A stretch of 64,000 nucleotides of DNA from NCBI GenBank assembly GCA_026261815.1, contig JAMPIT010000583.1, forward strand, positions 2,170,001 through 2,234,000, given 5' to 3'. Position numbers and translations under genes: made by a program. The notes beneath the pieces are model-generated. The model was not told the DNA's origin and did no database searches. It was given only the letters and a program-made list of their open reading frames with translations. Below, piece after piece: positions 38,732 through 49,828 of this stretch. Within the stretch, counting starts at the first letter, position 1, and every line of letters begins with the position of its first letter. The DNA is from Monarcha castaneiventris obscurior. Taxonomy: Eukaryota > Chordata > Aves > Passeriformes > Monarchidae.

Positions 38732-39221
38732 ATCCCAGGATCACTGAGGCTAGAAAAGCCCTCCAAGACCATGGAGTCCGAGCTGTGCCCAATGCCCACC
38801 TTGTCCCCAGCCCAGAGCTCTGAGTGCCACCTCCAGCCCTTCCTTGGACACCTCCAGGGATGGAGGCTCCAAACCTCCCTGGGCAGCCCCTGCCAAGGCC
38901 TGAGCACCCTTTCCATGCAGAAATTCCTGCTGCTGTCCACCCTGAGCCTCCCCTGGCCCAGGCTGAGGCCGTTCCCTCTCCTCCTGTCCCTGTTCCCTGG
39001 GAGCAGAGCCCGACCCCCCCCGGCTGCCCCCTCCTGTCAGGGACTTGTGCAGAGCCACAAGGTCCCCCCTGAGCCTCCTTTTCTCCAGGCTGAGCCCCTC
39101 TCCCAGCTCCCTCAGCCGCTCCTGGGGCTCCAGCCCCTTCCCAGCTCCGTCCCCTGCCCTGGACACGCTCCAGCCCCTCAGGGTCTCTCTGGCCATGAGG
39201 GCCCAGAACTGGACGCACAAT
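38732..39221 (-). mobile_element. CR1 LINE 3' end, second subfamily, about 490 bp
   Basis: This minus-strand CR1 is the longest recent copy in the window. The tail on the plus strand is AATCCCAGGATCACTGAGGC (38732-38751), then the 3' block GCCCTCCAAGACCATGGAGT. It extends inward through AAATTCCTGCTGCTGTCCAC (38921-38940) and the CTCCTTTTCTCCAGGCTGAG (39075-39094) segment to about 39221. The layout matches avian CR1, but the 3' block differs from the copies at 3312, 9241 and 11447 and matches the fragment at 46838, so at least two subfamilies are present. Very high GC content makes long stop-free frames (181 codons minus, 156 minus, 150 plus), none of which is a gene. Confidence 0.9.
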
Positions 39222-42200
39222 AATGAGTTGTGCTATAAATAAATGTGGCAGATTTGTAACACCAGGTAATTAATGCCACATGGGTGCACATTCATTAGGA
39301 CAAACTAATCCTTATGACCTTCAGTGCTTAACTCTTCCCAGCCTATTCAGATAGGCAAGAAATAAGATAGGATCGATATTCAGATAAGATCAATAAAGCA
39401 TTTAGCTCAAAGCTACAGTGCTGATGAACTCCGAGTTTGGGAATCACTTCTGTAGGATCTCTCCACACCAGTTTGAGCCTATTTCTAACAGAAGTGGGTA
39501 AGCAAGGAAACAGAATTGCAGCCATCAATCCCAGAAAACAAAAAGACTTGACTCAGAACTTCAGGATCAGTGGGAGACAGAACTAATGCTCAAACAAATG
39601 GTAACAAGGGACCCCAGAGACTTCAGGTACGTGAAGTTTGAAGGCTGAGGCAAGAATAACCTGAAACATGCTATTATCTGCATTGTCATAAACTGCTGGT
39701 CATCAGAGCCAGGGTTTGTGGGGTGGATTTAAAAAATGTGCAGTACTGAGCTCAAATTATCCTGAGCTTTGCTTCCCCAGAACTGCACTGCAGGTAATTA
39801 CACTCTTTATTCTAGATGCAATGCAAGCAACAAAGCCTGGAGAAGAAAATGCACAGAAGCTTTAAAATATTTACAACAGCAGCATTTATATAGATCCTGA
39901 TCATCGAGTTAATGCTGGATTTTTAATTAGAAATGGTGTTTTCTGGAGAAGCATTTATTAGCTGCAGGAAATTAAAAGTAATTATGAGCAGGTAAAGAAA
40001 AATTCAGTAGAACACTGAAACCCACAAATAACAGAAGTCCCAAGCTCCTATGTGCAAAAGCAGAAATTCAGTGGGATTGAGGAGACAAATGCTTCTGATA
40101 AATTGTTCTCACACTCCTCAAGGGAGTGAGACTCCCTAAAGGGACACCTCAGCTCTTAGTGTGCATTTATTTTTTAGCTTCCTTGCTCAAAGTATTAACA
40201 AGGCTGCTAATTTATGAAATTTTTAGTAGAAACTTGTGTAAGTTTCTCTAAATAAAAACTACCCACTTCAGCAACACTTCATGGCACAAGGAATTCAGCC
40301 TGACTCAATTCAGCAAATACTACACATCACAGAAGGAAAGAACACACAAAATATTTAATACATTAACTCAAATTTACGTGCCAATATTTGATCCCCGCTG
40401 CCTATCAGATGACACTGAACAAATATCAGGTAATATAAAGACTGTGAGTGTTCACAGGTGACCTGGGGTGCCTCATCTGCTGCCCTGTCCCTGTCCTCGA
40501 CCACCAGAACCTGGAATATGACAGAGGTTCCATCCAGCTGCCCAGCCCAGATCCCTCCTGAGCCTCTGCTGGGTGGAACTGCCCAGCCCTCAGAAGCTCC
40601 AGGCTGCCCTGGCACAGTTAATTTTGCACCTGGTATAAATAACCCTGGCCCAGGCACAGAGGGAACAAAGCTCAAATCCCATCTGCAGCAAGTGCTGTCA
40701 GCTCTCCCCCAGCCTGCACCAACCCAAACAATGGACCAGGCTCCAAGAAAAGTGTAATTCAGATTTATGAGAAGACATTTCACATCCAATATAACTGATT
40801 ACCTGCTGTAATGTGAACAGAACCTAATTTGTACTAATGAACCTGTGCATGCAAAGCATTTAATAACACGAGACCACAAAATGCCAAGCCAGATGTCATT
40901 GATGGGGAGGATAATTTTCCCAGATGGATACATTTCCCCTCCATTTTGCTGCCTTCACATTGGAGAAGGTGGCATTTTACTCAGGAGACAGCTCTGATCT
41001 TCCACATGCCATCACAGCCTGTGTTCTACACCGAGACACTTTCCTGTCCCAGTGAAAGCCTGGAAATGCTTGTCTGCCCTGGCAAATTTTGATAAATGTA
41101 ACATCAGATTAAAAGTCATACAACTGCATGTGGACAATCTGAACAAGATTGAAGCTAACACATCTCTTACAGGAAAAAAAAAAAAAAAAACCAAGATTAA
41201 AACTCTTGATATTTTTAAAACATTCAGTTGTGGATTTGATGTGGAAATGAAACAACACATATACATTATACCAATAAAAATGTGCCTTGGTGGGGAAAAA
41301 ACAAACTGTGTGGTGTTAAAATTATTCCATTTATTTGCTTGATTTTTTAATCTTTTACATAATAGGACTGGTTATAAAATTAACAAATTGTGAATTATTC
41401 TATGCAAAACAGTAATCAGGATGAGGGGCAGCATACATTTACAACAGGAATATTCCTTATCCCATTTGCTCAAATTATAAAGCCTTTTCCCTAAGTGTCA
41501 GGGTGTGCTGTAAAAAGACAAGAACTGCTCAAACTATAAAATTAAAAGCTGAAATTCAGCTTTACATCCAGAATGCAAACTCAGATTCAAAGCAGTAAGA
41601 GGCTGTCGCAGAGACCAGTATGGCTATTTGGGGGGGGGGTCATTCCCAAACACACTGAACTATCTAAATCAATTATTGTTCCTGAAGACAGCCTGCACAC
41701 ATTCTCTCCTCTATATGCAATCAACCCTAGTGAAAATCATCCAAAGTAGGTTGTAAATAGATCCCCTGATTTTGCAGCCTTCACCGAATTATACAACTAA
41801 AATGTAAAAGGAGAACAGGAGGTCTGGGTAGCAGACGAGGCGTTGCCGTTAATGAAGAAAAGGCAAGTATTTAAATTGAGGAGGCATCTAGATGCCTTCT
41901 ATGCAAGCTGAATAGCAGAACATAATAGGAAAATAAACCAGCTATCAGCCAAGATAAATAGGAATGCATCAACAGGGACTGTACGGAATTAGAATGGCGC
42001 AGCAAGAGAAGCAAAGGCTTTAGAAGAATATACTAAAATTTTTCCTTTGCATTATAATGACATCTTAGAAGCAGATGGCAAAATGCCACTAGAACAGGAA
42101 GATGTCAAGAAATAATAGTGTCAGCAGCTATATAAAGAGCTAAAAGATGCTCCAGACTACCTTGTGTTTGTAAGGCTGTGCTTTACATAGACTTAAAATA

Positions 42201-42309
42201 ATTTCATCTATGCAAGCAAAACCAGCAAAGACACTGCAAACTCTTGCCTAGCCCACCAGCCACTTTTAAAAACAGAATCTGGGTTCAGGATCAACCCACA
42301 TTCAGGAAA
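39222..42309. other. Non-coding DNA with homopolymer runs
   Basis: No gene is recognised. There is an A17 run at 41174-41190 and a G10 run at 41630-41639. A short TAATTAG-bearing segment lies near 39880-39990. The 144-codon minus ORF at 40355-40789 has no known motif. A stretch at about 41820-42160 has repeat-like texture but I cannot assign it to a family. Confidence 0.5.
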
Positions 42310-42560
42310 CAAGGAGAACATATTTTAATATATTATAAAGAAATATTATTGTCATAATTCATTACAAACCGTACACGGCTCAATACATGCTTAGGGTTGC
42401 TTATTAAATTTGTCATGACTAATTAGGAATTGTTCAGAAGAGTTTTCAGAGAGTGATTTGGGAAAACATGCTTTAAATGTGAAGGCCAGAATCAATGTCA
42501 TCAATAAATCCTTTGTGATCTCTAATGAATTGAAAACAGACTAAAATATGGGTCTAGGAG
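42310..42560. promoter_or_regulatory. Candidate conserved non-coding block
   Basis: This AT-rich, non-repetitive block contains CATGACTAATTAGGAATTGT (42414-42433) with a TAATTAG core. It also has several ATTCATTA and AATTGAA strings and CCTTTGTGATC, which resembles a SOX/TCF-type site. No ORF or transposon explains it. Regulatory function is inferred from texture only. Confidence 0.25.
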
Positions 42561-43629
42561 CACATAAGGATTCAGAATAATTCATGAAAGACAATTTGTG
42601 GAACACCATAAGTCTCCCAAGCTGCGTTCCTTACATTCCCAGGTAAGCCCTGGATGTTTCTTTTGCAAGGAATAGCTCTCAGAGCAACACACAGTGGAAA
42701 CCACATCCAGTGGGAAAAGGAAGGGACAAGAGATGACAAACCAGGAAGGGAAAATGCAGCATTAACAGCAATATGTGCTCAAGGAGTTCCGGTTATTTAG
42801 CTACAGCTGGTGGGAGGATGGACTTTGAGGCAGGAAAGAGAGAAAAGATGGAGAAGGGATGGAGGGAGAGCTCCCAGAGCCTCCCTGCCTGGCCTGCCAA
42901 GGCTGCACAGCCACACACCAGGTCAATTCAAAGGCTGGTTCTGGAGGGCCCTGGGAATAAAGATGAACAGTTTCTCAATTCTGCAGTCAGGGTGTGACTC
43001 CAAGAAATCCTACACAGCACTAGGACTTGTCAGACACACCTTTTTGGTTTTCTACTGATTCTCTGTAAATTTGTCAAATGAAGAGCTTATCCCAGACCTT
43101 CTGAGACCTACTAATGCTAAGGCTTGAGCTATCTTTAAAATTAACTCTATTATAAGACAAAACTAAAAGAAAGTAAAACCAACATTTTATGTTAAGTTGC
43201 ACATGCAACAAGTCCCTCAGTTCTCAAGTTTCTATTATTTTATATAGATTGGAGCATGTCTTTGACTAACAGAGCACCAAAAACCAGCATGATGGGCTTG
43301 CTGCTGGGGACACACAGCAAGGAGCAACCCAGCTCCCCCAAACCTGCCTGCAGGAAAACAAACCAGCTGCAGTACAAAAAAAAACCCCACAAAAAACAAC
43401 CACAAACCATCAGTGAAAAAAACAGCATTCGTTGTAGTTATTAATATTTTACATTGGTGTTCCTTCATGCACCTATCTGTGCATTTGTATTTAAAGCAGC
43501 TAGGAAGAAGCCCTTAAGTCCCAGCTGTTTTGAGGAGGGTGGATGTCTCCAGCTGCAGGGGAATCTGCCAAAACAAAGGTAGAAGTATTTTGCTGACTTC
43601 AGCAGAGTTGAACTCTCTAATTTAACCAT
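42561..43629. other. Non-coding DNA, no gene seen
   Basis: ORFs at 42773-43058 (plus) and 43235-43468 (minus) are short, overlap others and lack recognisable motifs. An A-rich, CCCAC-interrupted segment lies at about 43376-43420. Confidence 0.5.
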
Positions 43630-43935
43630 TTTCCATGTATAACACGGGGGTCGTTAGATCATTTGGGTAATAAAACACAGATTGTTGACTGGATTGGTTA
43701 TTTTAGGGATAGAGCACACAGAGAACATATATTTCAATTTATTCCCCCAAAGGCTGTAAAAGCAGCCATAAAGCAATCAGAAAGCAGGTAAAGAATGACT
43801 TTTATGGCAGGCTAAATGAATGATAATTAGGCAACTAAACAGGAGGCATAAGTAGATGGAAATCTTTGTTTCCTCGATCTGTCAAGCCTTTAGGCTTGAA
43901 AATCCTGCTGACAATCCCGAAGAGTTTGGGTAAGT
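43630..43935. promoter_or_regulatory. Candidate conserved non-coding block with an 8-bp palindrome
   Basis: The block holds several strings of transcription-factor type: TGAATGATAATTAGGCAACT (TAATTAG core), CAGCCATAAAGCAATC with a CATAAA caudal-type core, and ACTTTTATGGC with the reverse-oriented CATAAA core. A hairpin-capable inverted repeat, TCAAGCCT/AGGCTTGA, lies at 43882-43899 with a two-base centre. Complexity is high and no repeat family matches. The donor-like GGGTAAGTAA ends the block. Conservation is predicted, not shown. Confidence 0.3.
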
Positions 43936-46837
43936 AACCATTAGCAGGGACACATTGCCAAAGCTACTGGGCTGGGTTTTGGCAATTTAAACCAATCATT
44001 ACATCCAGGAGTGACTCATTGGGGCAATAAATCCAGGGGAAGGGGGTTGGGCAGGGAAGCTCCGTCTCCCAACAGAATTCCCACATTTGAAAGGGAAATT
44101 CACATTGGGTTGAAATACACAGAAAAGCTGAAGGCACAAAGGTATTGAAAGCCCTGAGGAGAAACACCACCCTTTTCCCCCCCAACACTCAGATTTGTCC
44201 TGCAAAAATAAATACAGATTTTTAACTCCCTTCAAGCCAAGTTTCCATAGCAGGTAGAAAATAAGAACATATGACATTTTTACATATTATTACATTTCCT
44301 GTGTTACTTTCTTTTCTTCAAGATTTGTGCTAAACTTCTGCAAAGTCAGACTGGTGGTTGTGGGTCACAGGTTGGAATTAGATGCTATACACACACATTC
44401 TGGTTGTGTTCTGCTACACTCAACTTGAGAGCTGCAAACTTCTGCCTCAGCTGTTTTAGAAGGATTCTTCCACTCAGCAGATAATTCCAGTTCTAGAGTT
44501 TCACTGCTACCCTATATAATTTTACCACAACTAATAGCCTTGGAGCCTAAAGTTATTTTTATTTTTAAAATAAAAATAAATGCATTGCAGCATCCTTCCT
44601 TATTATCTTTTTTTGGAAAGAGGGGTAAAAAATATTTAAGGGCATTTCTAACAGTCAAGGCCACAAAAGTGAAAGACACAGAGACCTTTCCTCTTGAAAT
44701 TCAGCCAAAATATGGTGCAATATATATATATATAAGGTGTTGTATCTGGACATAGAAGGCATTCAAGGGAACAACAGCTCTTGAAAAAGTAATTTGTACT
44801 GTATTTCACAATATAATGAAGGCATTTATTTGTGTTGATGTTTTCAACAGCACAGAACAGGCCTTGCTCATAATTGCATCCAACTCCTCACCTCTTTTGT
44901 AACAACGGGCAATAATTTCTCCTGTATGGTTTGTCTGCCCCTGAAATCTGTGAATCTGTACCAAATAGACCAAATTAGAAATCCTTCAGTGGTTACCATC
45001 AAGGCACTGGGTAAACCAACTTTAAATAATGTTTTACTCCCGATTGGACTGACCTCTTCCCACTCTGGCACGCTTCAGACACTGAAGTCAGCATATCTAG
45101 GAACTGAGAATGGGGGGGTTATTTACAAGAGCATCCTAACATGCACAACACGGGCTGTCTCACTATCCATTGTTACCCACCAAGTCACAAATTTGACAAA
45201 GCACATCTGTGAAATTATTTCATATTGGCCTCTCTGGTGGGTTGCAAAATGAGCGTTCTACGATTCCTTGCATGGCCTCCACATCCCAGGTGGAAAAACA
45301 AAAACAAAATTTCTGTTGTCATCTGTCACAGACAACTTGTGTCAGCATGTTTCATTCTCCTGCTAAGGTATTTTTTAATGCCACACAGTTATCCTGGCTG
45401 AATTATCCAAGTTCCTCTCAAAGCTCTGCCCATACACCCTTAAAAAAGGGGTCCCATAGAAGTTCCTCTACCTTCCAACCTGGAAAGGTTGCTCTGTACA
45501 GACCCCACTGATTTTTCCTGAATGTTCACAAAAGAGGGATGAGAGTTTCTCTGACTGTGCCCCTAATTATGTGCAATCACCTCATTTCTGAGAATTGCCA
45601 CAGGAAAAAAGTGTGAAAAGCAAATGAGTGAACTTTTATTTTGCTAGAGGCAAAGGGTTTTTCAAGGCACCTGGTGGCACAAGAACGGGAACCCAAGCAC
45701 AGGAAGCAAGCCTTCAATTGTAGTTAATGACAAAGGTTTAAAAAGAGCTTGTAATCCACAAAAATGTTGAAAAAGTCAAAGGAAGTTTGTAGAGCAAGGT
45801 ACAGACAAAAAAACCCAGTTGTTTTTGCTAAATCCATTTACACCAAGGATGGGAATTCTGAACTACAGGAGGTTCTGAGTAAATAATGATCAGAGGAGCA
45901 GCAGTTGCTATAAGGGAGGCAGAACAGAGAAGATCCTCTCACATTAATATCCAATAATTAACCTACATGCTACAGAGTGAGATCAACAAATCTGGGAGAA
46001 AGGTCCTAACCAGTAGAGTAGCATTGAGAAAGGCACAAAGGGAATGAAAGAAGGACCTCTGTGAGGAAATCAGAGAGGAAGGACACAATAAACTGGTACA
46101 AGAGCACAGAGTGACAGCCTGAGAGGGATGATGATTTAAACAGAGTGATCCTTAGCAGGAAGAGGAGTGGAAAGCTCAGGCTGGAATAGGTGCATAATTA
46201 TCAACTCTCCCCCAGTATCAACATGACAATTACAGCTCAGCATCCTTGTCTTTTTTTTCCTCTTAAGGAACTTATTTTTTATTAAACATGGAAACATAAG
46301 ATGGAGGTGTAGGAAGGCTGTGCCTGGCACCTGGTATTTAATCATCCTATCTTCTGACACTGCAAACTTCATTATATCCCCCCATAATCTTGTCTGGTGT
46401 CATTGTGTATTACAGCTTCTGTTCTCAATAAAAGGATTGTTTAAGCTAACACTGCATGGATGATCTCCATGAATTTATGCTGACTAGCCCAAAATTAGCT
46501 ACAGGTGCCCCTTGCCTCCCCCTTAATAACCCCTGGTGCTGCATTAACACATCTCCAGCCTGCTGATGCTTCCACTGTTGCCTAGGAGCACACAGAGACC
46601 TCAGTGCTCTCTCTTCACACCTTAAGAGATCTAATCCTCTCCGATTGTGCAATTATTTCAATTTCTCAAACTTTACTAATTGAACAGGTTCTATCCTTTC
46701 TGTGCAATTTGACCAGAAATGTGGGGAGCTCACAAGAGATTTCACGTGGGAATCTGCTTTTGGAAAGACTCTGCTTTATGGATAACCTTTGTCACAGACT
46801 GTTGGTCATGTACCACAGTTACCACTCAATGGGTGGA
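43936..46837. other. Non-coding DNA, no gene recognised
   Basis: The 108-codon plus ORF at 44926-45252 and an opposite 67-codon frame at 44868-45071 have no family motif that I recognise. A long AT palindrome and a short TA run are listed separately. Nothing else is identified. Confidence 0.5.
44553..44579. repeat. 27-base AT palindrome (13-bp arms)
   Basis: TTATTTTTATTTT at 44553-44565 is the exact reverse complement of AAAATAAAAATAA at 44567-44579, with a single T between. Pure AT arms of this length can extrude a cruciform or fold in RNA. It is followed at 44721-44734 by a (TA)7 run. Confidence 0.9.
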
Positions 46838-46976
46838 GTCCCCATCCCTGGAGGTGTCCAAGGAAGGGCTGGAGGTGGCACTCAGAGCTCTGGGCTGGGG
46901 ACAAGGTGGAGATCAGGCACAGACTGGACTCCATGGTCTGGGAGGGCTTTTCCAGCCTCAGTGATTCTGGGATTCA
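46838..46976 (+). mobile_element. CR1 LINE 3' end, short, second subfamily
   Basis: This sense-orientation fragment keeps only the last ~140 bases of CR1. It starts TCCCCATCCCTGGAGGTGTC, passes through GGCTGGAGGTGGCACTCAGA, and ends CAGCCTCAGTGATTCTGGGA then TTC. It matches the reverse complement of the tail of the 38732-39221 element closely, so both belong to one subfamily. Severe 5' truncation is typical. Several overlapping ORFs (81-153 codons) run through it and are not genes. Confidence 0.9.
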
Positions 46977-47542
46977 GAGCGACCTTGGCACTGGGGAACC
47001 TTTGCAGAAGAGAATATCCCAACCAGCCTCCAAATAAGACAACACAAATTAGAAACAACCAATAAAGGCAGAATTTTGTGATCAGAACTTCTGATCCAAA
47101 CAGTGACTTACTCCCTTACACAACCAAGTTTTGTCATCTGTGCCCAAGCTGTTTCGCACACAAATCCACACCCATGACACCTATTTCCATTAAAAAGTCA
47201 GATCTACTTGATCTTCCCTAGACAAAATCCTGACCCACCCTGAGGCCCAGCCTTATTCCAATCAGCAGGGTGGCTTAAGACACCCCAAAGCACCCTAGAG
47301 TGACAAGTTTGCTGATGTACAAACAGAATGAACACAATTCACTGATTCTCACTCCTGCAAACAACACACTGATGATGTATGTTAGCGTTACCTTATAACA
47401 CCAGTGTTTAAATGCCTCAGAGCCTATTCAAACACAGCTGAATATTGCAAATTGAACAAAGTCAATCTATTTTCATCATTACAACTCCAAGAAAGGGCCT
47501 TATAAGTTTTTTAATTGCAACACAAGGTATTTACCAAGTTGG
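46977..47542. other. Non-coding DNA, nothing identified
   Basis: The segment is plain sequence without ORFs of note or repeats between the CR1 fragment and the G/T tract. Confidence 0.5.
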
Positions 47543-47697
47543 AGTTTTTTGTTTTGGTTTGGGTTTTTTTTTTTTTTTTTTTTTTTGGGGTGGGGGGAGG
47601 TTGGTTTTTTTGTGGGGTTTTTTGGGTTTGTTTTGGGTTGGATTTTTTGGTTTGGTTTTGTTGTTTTGGGTTTTTTGTTTTTTTGAGGTTTTTTTAC
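47543..47697 (+). repeat. G/T-only low-complexity tract, G-quadruplex-prone
   Basis: About 155 bases carry almost exclusively G and T on the plus strand; I see A at only a handful of positions. A T23 run (47564-47586) leads into GGGGTGGGGGGAGG (47587-47600), followed by G3-G4 runs at 47614, 47624, 47635 and 47668. The spacing allows long-loop or two-layer G-quadruplexes. Open frames of 77-90 codons across it encode only Phe, Gly, Trp, Leu and Val runs and are artefacts. Confidence 0.9.
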
Positions 47698-49244
47698 TTT
47701 GCTTATACTCTACATGATGCTAAAGAAACAGGAGAGGGAAAACTCTAGCTAAGTTTAATTTACACAGAGTCTTTTCCTGGCGTGATCCTGGATGAATTTA
47801 GCATTAAAGCAGAGCAGGAGAGTCCATGCACTCATGCAATAAGGCACAGGCAATTACCTCTGACCAGCTCCCTGCTACCCAAAATAAAGCAATTCCCAGG
47901 CTGAGGTTTTAATCCGCTGTCCATCACCCGTATTCCTGAAGTTTTAACCTGTCATGAGAGACAGTGGGAGAGATAATCACTGACCTGGAGCTTGTTCCCT
48001 CCCCAGCCCTTTATAAATCACAGCTGGTAATAAGGAGTGCAACATATTTAGAAACACACAGATTATGATATTGATCCTCCCCTCACACTGGATCATGGAC
48101 ATCTCTCTCTTCTACCTGATAATATTTCAATTTAAACTGTGCTTAAATCCACTTTTATGTGGTCCTTTGGTGGCTTCACTGAAAGGCCAGAAAGAGGAAA
48201 AAAGCCCTGTTATTTCAATAATAGTCAGTAATGATTTTTTCCCCAAAAATTTCTCTTCGAATGTGATTTTGCTCCTTTAAGCAAAAATAAATCAGTGAAC
48301 AAGAAGCCAAATAAATATTACAGTAATCCCACTGCTGTGCACCCCTAAAATGAGCAATTGCCAATTATGTCAGTTCTTCCCAACTTTTTTTCCAGAGTTC
48401 TCCCTATTTCACACAAACCTGTCTGCATATTGTGGCTGGAAAGGGAGACAGCCCTATTGCTCTGACAAAGGACTAATAAATACATTAAATATAAATATAT
48501 ATGCGTACATATGTTAAGATAACAGGAAGTAGATAGCAACTGAAATAAGGCCAGATGAGTGAAAAGATATTTTGAAGAAACATTAATTAAGAAACATACT
48601 CTTAATTTAGTGTTAGAACAAAAAGAATAATAGTTTGAGTCTAGCTACTATTTACCTACAAATTCTAATACAGGATGGTTGAAATACTGACTAAAATAAG
48701 AAATTTATTGTTGAAGCTATCAGTGATGTTAAAAAAGGCGTCCCCTAAACTCAAACAAGACCTCCAAGAAACAAAGGCCAGTAAAATCTCTTTGTTTACA
48801 GATGATATGAAATGGTCACATGTAGACTACAAACAAAATGAAATCCACACAAGAAAGAAATACTGAAAAGTCAACAATGCTTAGTGAAGAAGAAAAAGGA
48901 AGATATCAGTGAGATATTAAATAACCTGCACTGGAATATTTGCAGTTCAACATAATCACAGGAAAAGAGTATATAATATTTTATGAGAGAAAACAAATTA
49001 AATGTATATTAAATTAAATTATTTAAAATTTTATGTATTTTTTAAAATTATAATTATCACCTCACAGAAGATCTACAAGAAGAAATATGAAATTACAGTT
49101 CCATGGCAGGTGAAAATTAAATAAACTCAGTCTGGTTGCCTTGTGAACAAGTTCTTTTTTTTGCATAAAAAGCATAGACCCTTATCACATTTTGGCAAAG
49201 AGAATCAACTCTTCATCTTTCTGGCTGTCAGTAAATCCCACCTT
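47698..49244. other. Non-coding DNA with a possible decayed RT remnant
   Basis: A 63-codon frame at 48675-48866 contains KISLFTDDM, which resembles the YADD-type box of LINE reverse transcriptases. It lies about 590 bases ahead of the ancient CR1 3' part, roughly the distance expected in an intact CR1. The intervening sequence is AT-rich and does not align by eye, so this is only a suggestion. An extreme AT stretch is at about 48995-49060. Confidence 0.35.
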
Positions 49245-49828
49245 ATAGCCGGAATTCAGGAAAGACAGAGGGAACAAAGCATCCCTAGGCCTCCAACCAT
49301 TGTGTGCCCACGTCTCAAATACCTCACACTCATCACCACTCACAGGTTCCTGTGACCCGGAGAGCAGCTCTGAGGATGCAGAACAAAGGATTTGATCAGA
49401 GGAATGGAAGGGATTTCACAGAAAGCCAACTCCATGCAGTAATTTTCGAAAATAAGTGGCTGAGGAGAAATATGATCGAGGTCTATGAAATGAGGAGCAG
49501 CACAGAGATAGTGAATAGGCAATAATTTTTCATTATTTGCCATTATTCAAGACATAAGTGGAATAAAATGGAATTATGAACAAGCAGTTCAAAACAACCA
49601 AGAAGAAGGACTTTTCCTTCGCAACTCATAATTAAATCATACAGCTCATTACCCCAGCATGGTGCTTCTGCCAAGAGTATAAATTTTTTCAAAAGGAATG
49701 AGATAAATTCCTGGAGGGAATGTCCACCCTCAAAGCACTAGAAGCAACTGCTCCATATATTAGTGGAGCTGGGAGAATATGATGGAACAGGCCCAGTGTG
49801 CAGATCCACCCAGTGAGGTGTCACATCC
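49245..49828 (+). mobile_element. Ancient, decayed CR1 LINE 3' portion
   Basis: Sense-orientation relic of the old archosaur/turtle-type CR1, with landmarks in order: GGAATTCAGGAAAGACAGAG (49252-49271); TGCCCACGTCTCAAATACCT (from about 49305); GATTTGATCAGAGGAATGGA; GGCTGAGGAGAAATATGATC (49458-49477) continuing into GAGGTCTATGAAATG; GATAGTGAATAGGCAATAAT; AGTTCAAAACAACCAAGAAG; and GAGATAAATTCCTGGAGGGA (49700-49719). The final part, GGGAGAATATGATGGAACAG then GCCCAGTGTGCAGATCCACC, corresponds to the 3'-terminal block of that lineage. No coding frame remains. It belongs to the same lineage as the minus-strand relic at 8381-8990, which covers an upstream, overlapping part of the element. Confidence 0.82.

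Noticed and set aside
38673..39220. Overlapping ORFs of 181, 156 and 150 codons
   Set aside because: They lie on both strands of a GC-rich CR1 copy; stop-poor repeat sequence explains them.
41820..42160. Possible old SINE or DNA transposon
   Set aside because: Repeat-like texture but no family landmark, terminal inverted repeat or A/B box identified.
44926..45252. 108-codon ORF with balanced composition
   Set aside because: Looks more protein-like than most, but no family is recognised and no exon signals are evident; kept only as a note.
47445..47748. Phe/Gly/Trp-rich ORFs that look like membrane proteins
   Set aside because: Translation of the G/T low-complexity tract.
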